Of a DNA stretch of 64,000 bases, positions 33,701 to 44,900 are shown piece by piece (position 1 is the stretch's first letter; each line of letters starts with the position of its first letter). The notes beneath the pieces were generated by a model. It did no database searches. It saw nothing but the letters and a program-made list of their open reading frames with translations, and was not told the DNA's origin. Origin of the DNA: Bemisia tabaci (taxonomy: Eukaryota; Arthropoda; Insecta; Hemiptera; Aleyrodidae). A program made the translations under genes and the position numbers. The DNA lies in assembly GCF_918797505.1 (NCBI RefSeq), contig NC_092801.1, positions 18,847,731-18,911,730 on the forward strand, read 5' to 3'.

Positions 33701-34060
33701 AGACAAATTTAATAAATTTTGTAATTAATATTTTCATTTTCTTGTGCGATTCATTTTTAAGTTCCTTCATAAACCTCCAAATTCATCCAGCTGTAGCGCA
33801 AAGAGTAAATTGATCTTTGCTTAATTGAAACAGTGGTCATATAAAATAGCAGAAAATGCCCACTTCTTGAAGGAAAATCTCGATTTTTGGAAAATTAGGG
33901 TGAAAACTACGGTCAATTTTGGACTCAGCCCTAGACATTTTATCAGGATCACTCTAGTAGTTTCCTGGGTGCAGATTAGGATCCAGGTAATCAATTACTG
34001 TTCTATAGGTGATTTTGAAGTAAAGAAAATTCTGAACACCGAAGTCACATAATGTAATAT

Positions 34061-37000
34061 CATTTATTAAGAAAGTAATAGACTTTTATTATAATACATA
34101 ATATAAATGATTTTTCTGAGCAACAATTAAGGAATGATCTATCGTAGGTACACAAAATACTTGAACTCGTCGGTTCAAAAACTTTGTAAATAAAATATAC
34201 TTTTATTATGACTAAACTGGTCATTTCTGTATGCGTAGTCAAGGTACTTAAATTTTTAATAGAAAAATTAAAAACTATTAAAACAGAACAGCAAAATGTA
34301 CAATGCAGGTATAAACTAAACTTAACAAAAGATATTCCTTTTTTAATACATAACATTTCATATAAATATTTACTTTTATAAATCATTTGTTTCGGTTATT
34401 TCTTCAGATTTTAGAATTATTCTTTCGTTAAAATCGGTTTATCGTTTATATTCCAGATCAAGTAAAATTTCTCTTTTACATCCCAAAAAAACAGATCAGG
34501 CAGATACTTTTCAATACGGCTTATTTGATTGCTATTTTCCAAAAATTTTAACACTATTATTGCCTCTTGATAATAAGACACACACTGTTCATTTCTCAAG
34601 TTTCTTCAAAAATGGCTGCTATATTTTAGACCTAAATCAGTAAAGACAAAAAAAGGTACTTAAGGTACTAATGTTCAACTAAAAACATAATGGACATCAT
34701 TATGATTAAACTTTAAAAAGCAAATAAAAAAAATCATTCTTCTGTAAAATAAAATAAAAATTATAAAGAACTTATTCGGTAAAAGGAAAAAATCTTCTGA
34801 CAACGTTCTACATCCAAAAATTTAGCATAGCTCATTATCTCCTGCACAAAATAACGTGTCTCGATTATGCTGTTTCGATATTTCTTGCTTACATTTATTT
34901 GTGTACAGGAAATGTGTATTTTTCCCAAATTTCCAGTGATTTTTCTCATTTGCATGAGGAAATATTCTGAAAATTGTATGCAACAGTTCTCTTTCGAAAA
35001 AGTAAAATGTTTGAAGAAATACTTTAGCAGCCCAGACAAGTTACGTTCTTTCATGCCAGAGACGACGAATTGTTGCACACTCACTCAAAATGGTTCAATA
35101 CTTAACTTTACATTCTTGAAAATGAGTACCCTGCGAGATTTAGATAGAGGAGAACTAATATTTTTTTACAGTAAAATAAGGATCAATGCTCATGATCTAC
35201 TAACTAAAATTATACCCGCTTTGCTGCAATTGTGGGAAACTAAAAAATATAATCTTCGATGTCACTAAAAGAATGATGCTTGAAGTCTCCTCTATCTCAA
35301 CCAAAATAAATCCATGAAAAAAATCGTTTTGAGATTAATCGTTCATAAAAGCTCTTTCAACCTGTCGGATGATAACCACTCGGTGGAACGGAAACCCCAA
35401 AACAATCATTTTGCAAAACTCCAAGAAAAAAAAATAAAAAAAAAAAAATCTCAGCAAATTATAATTGTATGTATTATGATACATAACAGAAGAAACTTAG
35501 GTAATGGCTAAGAAAAAATTTCCACTACCACCAATACTTGAGGGAGCTTCTTAAATCCATAAAAAATTAGAAACAGATCAAGCAAAAAGTGCTCAAATTA
35601 CCTCACATTCCAATTTGCAAGAAAAATGGCTTGAACCGTCTTGTTTTTTACAATTATTTTTTTTTTTTTTTAATTCCAACCCAAATATTTTCCCATACTT
35701 ATTTTTAAAAAAAAGGCAAAATTATCATTACAATGGACTGGCCAATGGTCATTACTTCATTTCAATAATATTTTTGTTAATTCTAAGATCTCAAATTAGT
35801 TTTTGATTGATGCATGGATATCTGATACAAACAAAAGCATACCTTCAACACGTACAATTGTTAATTAGAACGTTTTCTCTGAATTTAGATTCCATGGATA
35901 ATTATCAAGCCTGGCTTCATAAGGCACTTTTTGGTTCCAAGGTCAGCTTGGTAATTATTGAAATTGGAAAATAAAGGGCGAAAAAAATCATGATACTTAG
36001 TTTCTACTAGTGGGATAAAACCTCAGATAATGAGAAAACTGTAGACTCTAATATGACCAAAACGGCCGTAATCTGCTTTGATCAAATTGTTGCATACAAA
36101 TGCACAAACAGCACCAAAAGATAAAGATCTAATTTGAAAGTCTTGAAAGATACACAACTACAAAATTTCTTCGAACTAATCGAAATTGTTGGGGGTTTAG
36201 TATATAATGTAAAAAAACTGTAAGTGTAAAGTGTAAACGCAACTGAAGTGAAAAATATCACAGATGTACCAGATAGGCTTACAGTCTGGCCTATCGAGAA
36301 CGCTTCTTTTTTGCCAAAATAACAGCCACTTAAACCAAGAAACTATTCAGAAACAAACCATCCACCTCCACTCACACACAGCTGGGATTGCACAAAAATG
36401 TATTATCAAAAGACTCAAGGCTTGCAATTTCAGGCTAGTGCAAAACATTTGATAAATTCTACTACCTCATGGAAACTATGGTAATGTGCGTAGACAGGCA
36501 GTTGCGGCTCGAATAAGTGACAACGGAGGTTTCGAAGACAAATAAATATAAAGGAACATCAAATTAAAAACTGAGGGTCAGGAAGCAGGAACACGATCGG
36601 ACAATTATTGGTCGCTTGAGAATATTTCGTTCTCATCTGCCCTGAGACAGCGTAATGCGGACTGCACATCTAACTCTCCTGCTAACTCTGTTCAATTCGA
36701 ACGTGCATTTAGAAAAGCGAATAGATTTCTCTCGAAGTATGGGAGATGCTGTCACTTAATACCTATCAAATTACAGGACTTCCTGAAAAGAAAATACACT
36801 CCTTAACTTTAGAATATTTGCTTGAGGATTAAAAGAGCACCAATATTTTTTATTTTATTTTAAATATTTTTAACGACTTATCAAAACATCGTTTTTGGTA
36901 TGATTTTCAAATGGATGAGTTGTCCAAAGCACTTCATTATTAGGAGCATAAATACCCTACGAAAAATAAAAAAACTTTTGGACTCCATTTTTCAACCTGG

Positions 37001-38497
37001 GATATATTTAAAAATGTGTTCTTGATAAGCTTAAAGTTTCTTTTTTTTCTTTCTTTTTTGATTTTAATAAAAATGAGGAAGTTACATGCATATTTCAAGA
37101 AAAAATTGAATTAAAATTTGAATCATATGTGAAAACTAAAATTACGAGATCATGATCTTGAATAGAAACCTCCTCCACTATAGAATGCTTTGCTCCTTTG
37201 TCGAACCAATTTCATAAGTAAAATGGTTGACAACATTGCAGCTTAATAATTTTATAAATCTTAGGTATTAAGTTTCAATACCGAAGAAAATTTCAGAAGG
37301 GTGATTTTCACTAACATCAATACTAAAAAAATTAGTGCTCGTCTATTCCTCAACAGAACATCCAACTTTTCACGGTCACATTCACTCATTTCACGCACTC
37401 TTGATATCAGTAACATTTTCTCCGTTTTAAATCTAGATTACAATAAATTCAACAGGTAATTCTTTCTTACATAGAAAAATCTTGGCACTTTACTTTTTTT
37501 ACACTAGTAGCATAACTTACACGTAAATTTACAGTTACAAAGAGGAAACTATTTACTATAAAGACATTTACACGAAATATACAATTAACGTAACAAATTC
37601 CTAATTGTTCCCTACTTTATATCAATCGATTTTAATAATTTTAATCAGAAAAGGCACTCTCAAAAAATCGACTTTCACTCTGAATTTAAAATCCGGCTTT
37701 AGAATCGCAGAAATGTAGGCTTCTTGGCGACACTCTGAACTGTGAGATTGAAAACTAGTCCTGTTGCATCTTGAAGTTAAACTTCAAAAATTTAAGACCC
37801 TTTCCGAATTTAACGAAACAACGCCTCAGATGAATACTTTGCTACTTATTTCTTCACGAAATGTAACAAAAACTTCATCTGAGTTCAATAATTCAAAAGT
37901 TTACAGGAAGAGCCACAGACAAAGGACACAGTTTGAAAAATTAATGTCCAAGTATGAATGTTTTTTGAAGGTTTGGAAGAATTGATGCAGGTATTGATTT
38001 TCAGCTGAAAAGAGTGAAAATACATTCACGTTATTTACGAGAACAAGTGATAATTTTAACAACTATCAGAGGCAATGAAAAGACAACATCTTTTGAACAT
38101 AGAAATATTTGAAAACCGATGATACAGTAGCGCTCGTTAAATTTTAACTGATGTAGAAAGAACGGAAGACTGTTATTGTGGTGGAGGCACTATTGCAACA
38201 GTTCAGCATGATACAAAAAACAATCATTAAAGCTCAGATTTTAAATGCAGCGCTTCATCTGAACAACTGTAAATTAATCACATTCTAGTCCTGGGCATTC
38301 ACAAACACTGTAATCTGTACAAAAGATCGGGCAAAAACTAAAAGAAATCTTAACAACCGAATAAGCATAAGCAAGATGAGAACGGTAAATGGTAAATGCT
38401 TGAGAGAGGAGACTCTCACTATTTACATCACATAGGGCGCTACGACAAGGTCAGCTTAAAAACTCTAGGTTTAAAAATTGACTGAGACCGATTCCGC
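34061..38497 (-). other. aop: aop 3' UTR (inferred, up to 4.4 kb)
   Basis: Between the two convergent genes this AT-rich stretch holds none of the MITE families seen elsewhere in the window and no credible protein frame. That absence fits a constrained long 3' UTR. The boundary is an inference. Confidence 0.4.
34085..34090 (-). terminator. aop: Candidate distal polyadenylation signal of aop
   Basis: TTTATT on the plus strand is AATAAA on the minus strand; a second one lies at 34063-34068. Use of either would give a 3' UTR of about 4.4 kb. Nearer signals cannot be excluded. Confidence 0.35.
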
Positions 38498-38975
38498 TCA
38501 AGATGAGCTTGCTTCCATTTTCATTTGACTGAATGCCGATAGATTCGGGGAGGACGGTACGTCGCTAGGGTAATCGACGTCTTTCGCTCGCATATTCAGC
38601 TGTAAATGCATAGGACTCCTCGACGACAGGTCCTGTGGCCTGTGAAAGTCGACACTTGATTTGCCGCCCGGACTACTACTACTACTATTGCTAGAATTAG
38701 AATTATTACTACTGTTGTTGCAGTTTACATTACTACTACTACTACGTGAACTTTGTCCCATGCTAAGATCGGTCGGCTCGTCAGCGTACGCTTGGTTTGA
38801 GTCAGACGGCTCTGATTTGATACCGAAAGTTGGAACTGTCAACGGTAGAGAACCACTTGTGCTGGTACTTTGGTTTGAGCCGCTGGTTCCGTTGGTTCCA
38901 TTCAGACTTGAAATTTGTTGCCGGAGTAGTGAGATGTTCTTGATGTTCTTCAGCTCACTTGGATTCCGTAAGAAT
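38498..38975 (-). CDS. aop: aop coding exon 6 (last; end of ETS domain and C-terminal tail)
   Basis: Acceptor TTTTTTACAG. Encodes the end of the ETS domain (FLRNPSELKNIKNISLLRQQ), the IKSEPSD and DEPTDLSMG motifs, an S/N-rich tract of AGT/AAT codons, the RPQDLSSRSP motif, and MKMEASSS with stop TGA at 38500-38498. Confidence 0.94.
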
Positions 38976-41900
38976 CTGTAAAAAAAAATATGGAGTCAGA
39001 ATACACAAATAATACACACAAAAATAAATCACTTGTAAAACTTCAAATATATGTATTTTGCTTGCTGTGTTTAAAAATTTACACAATTTGTTTAAAAAAA
39101 AATGCGTCACTGTCTTAATTGTTTTACAAAATACAGCACTCTCTCACTCTGACAAATCAACAACAGGCTGAACAATTTTTTGTAGAGAAACTGTTGTGAT
39201 AAGTGGCTCCGTGAATAACATAGGAAGCTGGAGGGGTCGGACAAACGCTATAAAGAGAGGGTAATGTTTTCTCCATGAGGTTGAAAAAATAGAGGAATTT
39301 TCATGAGAGGATTTTGATAATTTTTCTTAAAAAAAATAGAAATCAAGAAATGGGCGACTATATTTTTGACTGATTTGTTTTAGTTCACATTCCATGCCGG
39401 CAAAAGACACACTCTCTGTATGCTTTGAGATCATTTTGAAATTTACAGCTCTTCAAAAATTCCCATTTGGAGGCTGCTGCCTTCTCCGTTGCTTGATGAC
39501 CCTCAGCTTTTTACCGCAAAATAATAAAGAGAATATGTTTCAAAAAATATGAAATTGATTTTTGAGTATTTGCATAGAAATAAATTTCGTTAAAACAAAA
39601 GGATGAAATTATAGGTGCTCTATCTAACAAAAAAAAAAAAAATTACTTACTGATAACAATGCCTCTCTCCTTGTACTTTTTTAAGTATGTTCACTCGGTA
39701 ATAATACCGCAAGGCTCTAGACATTTTATCATAATTCATGGACAAGTGGTTCTTTTGAATTCCCCAGAGCTTGGCCAGTCCTGGTGGATCAACGATTTTG
39801 AATACTCCTGACTCTCTGTTCCTCCACGCAATTAAACTTGTGTAACGTTGCAATGAATCGTTGAGCAACTGTTGCAGGAAGTCCCAAAGAAGGCGTCCAT
39901 CTGATGAACAAATAGAAACAATAGTATGAATTTCGTGAAAAATATATATATATAAAGTGTGATCTGAAAAGAAAGCAAATCGATCAAACAGTGAGACTTA
40001 AAGTTCCTAAAATAATTGTGCGGGCATGTAAAAAATTACTAACAAGCCTTTGTCAGTGAGAAAAGATTTGAACCTAGATACATTAAAATATAAGGAATGT
40101 AGCATGAAAAGAGGATCAAACAACACCCAATGATCTGCTCCAAGAGGAGAATCTGCGACGGTTCAAAATTTGTGCCGCCCTAGTAGCACATAACGTAAAA
40201 TTTTCAAAACAAAACATTGTAAAAACTCGTAGAAAAATAAAAAATTTAAGTGAAGTAAAGTAAGTGAAGTATCAGAAAACTTGTAAAAAAATTAACATAG
40301 ACCAAAAAAGAAATGCTCATGTACTACTTTACGTAGAAAGTACTAATTACCTCTCTTTACCGCTTTGAGCACAAATTTTCTGCATGGAATTTTGAACTCT
40401 TGACCATTCACGACTTCTTTACGAGCTTTTTTTACATAAAACGTTTCAACTTGTAAAAATACCCATTTTACGCTCTTTTTTCTGAGTTATTTTATCGGGT
40501 GTGTTACTAGGAAGCAGCAAAGGCATCTCCATACAGTGATGAAAGGTTTAAAATTTCAGTTTATTTTTTCAGTTACCTAAACACTGCGCGTTACTTTGAC
40601 AATTTCATTTAGACTTTCAGAAGGTCTGAGGAAATATATTTTATAACTTACTTGTGTTAGACTGTTCTGAGACTGGGTCTGATGCGAAGAAACTAGGTGG
40701 ATAACGTGGAGAAACGGGTGGTGAACTATTGTTAGAGGATCCAGGTGGAGGTAATAGATTTATTGGTGTTGGAGAGTGAACCTCTACCTCTTCCTGTTCA
40801 GAGTCTGACTGGTTACTGCCTGAACTAACTCCGCTGTTGTAGCCTGTAAAGAAGAAAAATATTCATTTTTATTAGGAGGTAAAAGAAAAATGAAGCTAGG
40901 TCTGCAGGTAGGGATGAATGTTACAAAATAAAATTTTGAAATTTAGGACAGGAAACTTAAGAGGAGAGCTTTTTTTTCGGCCGGCGAAAGTGTTGCAAAA
41001 TTCCTTTTGACCTTAACATTGTGCTAACATTTTCGCAACCTCTTTTTGAGTGGATGTCTTACACCTAGGCTAAACAACTATTTAGTTTATTTTACTTTCC
41101 CCGAAAATACAAACAAATTTAAGTGCAAAATCATTATGTTTGTGGAACTTTGACCTGGAAAAACCGCAGTTGGCACTTGTGACTCTAATATTGAAGAAAT
41201 ATTAAAATGCAGTTAATATTATGCAGTCAGCACATGTGGCTATTGTATGTATGTTTGCTTTTCATATTTTACAAATACAAACATCTTTTTTTTTTTTTGC
41301 ATTGCCTGGATTTTTTAGGAGGTGTTCAGTCCATTTCAGGGTGTCTACCAAAACAGGTGGGCCAAAAAGCAGTACTTTCACAGTACCGTTTCAGTACATT
41401 CCCAAAGAATGCAGTCCCTCCTCAATAGAAAAAATTCAGTACTTTTTCAGTTCCTCCATTTGACAAAATTCGGAAAATTTCAAATATTTGAATTTCTCGC
41501 TCAAATTAAGACAAAAATGACAAAAAATTCCGGACCTTTTGCGTAATTTCCGCAACTTTTCAGTACTTCCGAGCCCCCCCCCCCCCCCCACCCCTCAAAA
41601 ATCGGTACTATTTCCAGACTTTCCGGACCTGTAGACACCCTGTTAGCAGCCAAAAAAGATTCTCTCACCTGTTAGGACAGGGTAGGCAGATCCGTTGGAC
41701 TGTTCCGTGTTTTTCGGGCTTCCGGACTGGCTGTCCACCGACGGCGCTGGGCTCAGCGTGACCGAGTTGTGGAGAGACGTGGGCACGGTTGACGTCGGCA
41801 GGGCCGGGAAATCATGGGACGGTGGGATGCCCCAGGCGGGGTTGAGAGGAAAGTGCGGCGTGACTGGACTATTCGGGAGACAGTGCCTCGTCGCGAGATG

Positions 41901-44900
41901 AGATGGTGACTGGAGTACTGCTGCCGAGCAAGCCTCGCGGATCAGTAACTGGATTATGTTGTACAGCACATCTCCTCCTTCGCGACTCCTTTCGTTCAGG
42001 TCTGCCTTCGTTAATAAACACAGTGCTTTGCCTGAAAAACAAAGGATGAACATTTTTTTAAAAAAAATTGAAAAAATGTAAACAAAAAATCTTGACATGT
42101 TAAGATTTTAAGGGTGGTTTCACGATAACTGGAATAGTTTTGTCACCGTAACGGACGACACATTCCTCGGTCACATTTTTAGTAGAAATGATGATCACTC
42201 GAATTTTTTCGCATTAATCTTCGAAGGGTTGCGTATTATGATCGCTTTCTAATGATTTATTGCTCTACTTCTCAATTAATATTAAGTAAATTCCAAAAAT
42301 GTGCTGTCTGTTACGCGGTAATAAGTCAGCGTAACAGACAGCACATTTTCGGCCACTTATATATTGAAATTGAAAAGTAGAGCGATAAATCTTTGAAAAA
42401 CGTTATAACACGTAACCCTGTGTAGATTAATGCAAAAAAATTCGAGTGATTATCATTACTACTAGAAATATGACCGAAAAATGTGTTGTCTGTTACGGCG
42501 ACAAAACTATTCCAGTTATCGTGAAACACCCCTTAACTGATCATAGACGGGGGGAGGAGAGGGTGTAGGCATGGCCGGATTCACCTACTTGCCGCCCGCT
42601 TCTCATTCGTTTTGAAACTCGATAAAAAAAATCAAATGAACATGTCAGCGAGGGAGGGGTGCATAAGACCAATTTACTCGTGTTGAACACATTTTTTGGG
42701 AAAGCCCTGTCAGCACTACTGGCAAAAGTTCACGGAACTTTGCGCGAAAGTTAAGTTCCGTAAACCTCTGTGTGGACAAGGCCTTCCATTCATAAGAAAT
42801 GAACGAAAAAATTATGAAAGAACAAACATAAATATGGATCAACGATTTTAACTTCCGCCGCCGCGCCGCGCAAACCGCACCGTGTTTGGCGCAATGCGTG
42901 AAGTATTCCGACAGTCTTGTAGGCGCTATGCGTTTCACGCCGACCGCTGCTGAACGCACTGTGTTGGACGCAACGCGTGAAGTATTCATGCATTCTTGTA
43001 GGCACTATCCGTTTCACGCTGACCGCAATGACTGCACTGTGTTTGATGCAATGCGTGAAGTATTCGTGCAGTCTTGTAGGCGCTAATATGTGTTACATGC
43101 CGATCGCCGCGCCGAGGGCTTCTCCTTTTCATCTCAAGTCCTCGTTATCATTTCTCTCTAAGTCGCGCCATTCCAGGCCAAATTGCGCGCTTGGTCTCTC
43201 TCTCAACTCGACTTATTGAAGGTGCTGTCTCTTGTATCACTAAGAGACGGAAAAATTAGAAATTACTATACTATCAGGAAATGAGAGATTTTGTCGCCTT
43301 TTCTCGTTTGTGATTTTGTTTTTCTGTATTGTCCCGTAGGAACTGTAAATAAATAAATAAATAAATAAAAATTTCGGACCTTTTGCATCATTTCCGCAAT
43401 TTTTCAGTACTTCCCCCCCCCCCCCTCAAAAAATCGCATCATTGAGAAGGCGTCGCTTTTCTACATGTTGGATTAGTGCATCTTCAGATATCGACTTAGA
43501 ATAACAGGGATTGATAGAACTGCCGAAGCGTTGGACTTACCGTTCATTTGAAATAATTCTAGGTCAAATCGAGGTAAATCGAATTCAGTTTCGCTCCATC
43601 GTAGGAACGTCGTGACATCTTCCCTACTCCAGACGCGAGGGTCAGTAGCTGAAACAAGAAAAACAATTATTTTTAGTTGATTCGTCCTCACGTTACTTTT
43701 TGATGATGCGCTTATAAAAAAAAATAAATAAATAAAAAAAAAATAGATAAATAAAAAAAAAATAAAAAATCTCCCGGGTGGCAACGACCGTTGAAAACTT
43801 ACCACAAACTCTACCAAAAAACTTTTGAAAAAGCAACCACAAATGATTTTTTTAAGCGTAAATTTCTATGGTTTCTTAAAAAGTTGTCTTTTAATTCATG
43901 AATTTTTCGAAGGTTATTTCAACAGTCGTTACTACAGGGAACACAATACGAGAAAAAAATATTGGTGAGTAATTTTAAAAAAATGCACGATGCGACAAAA
44001 ATAAAAACCAGAGCTCGCACCCATCCGTAGACATATGAAAAAATTCGATTCATAAAAGTACCAAAATCGGCGAGACACTATAAAACAACTAATTTATAGT
44101 TCGGCACGTTTATGTTCATAAATTGGATTTCCTGTACCTTCGAACTACAATGCCGTGCTAAGGAAGAACGCTATATGAGCATTCGAGAGTTGCCAAATTT
44201 CTTTCGCTAAAATGTTTATTCTTGAGGGGAATCATAAACATATTTCCTTGAAATTTTCAGGAAATTTAGGTGAAATTGCGATCAAGATTATCTGAAAAGT
44301 TGGAGGAAAAATATTTCTTAAGTTTACCAGAAAATTCGGGTTTTATATATGGACATTCGGCAACGCCTGAAGGTTCATACGACGTTCTTCCTTAGCACGG
44401 CAGTTTAAAGTACAGCAATTAAGCGAATAATTAAAGTAAATCGAACGGACTGAGTTACAATAACAGTTGCGCGGATAGCATTTGCTCGATGTCCTTAATA
44501 AACCGGCTGTTTAAGATTCTGGATCTCCCACCTGATCAAAAGTATACGTGAAAAAAGAAAACTCGCTTGACGCAATAAAAACACTTATGTTATGCATCAA
44601 AACACTTACACCGGTATGCAAATAGGGAAACAATTATTTATACACACGTGTTGCGTGATGATTAATGTCCACCTACAGAGAAACAATCACGCACTTTTAT
44701 GGACTAGAAAATGGCGGGAAAAGATACAAGTGAAGTTTTTGAATGACTAAGGGCTATGAATGGTGACCATCAGCGGCCCGATTATTGAAATTGATAGACA
44801 AAACGATAGACAAAGAAGACATAGGAAGTATGGAGCTATCCTATTAGTTGAAATGGTTGGTTCTTATAGACTAAAGGAGAAACTTATGGACTAACTATCG

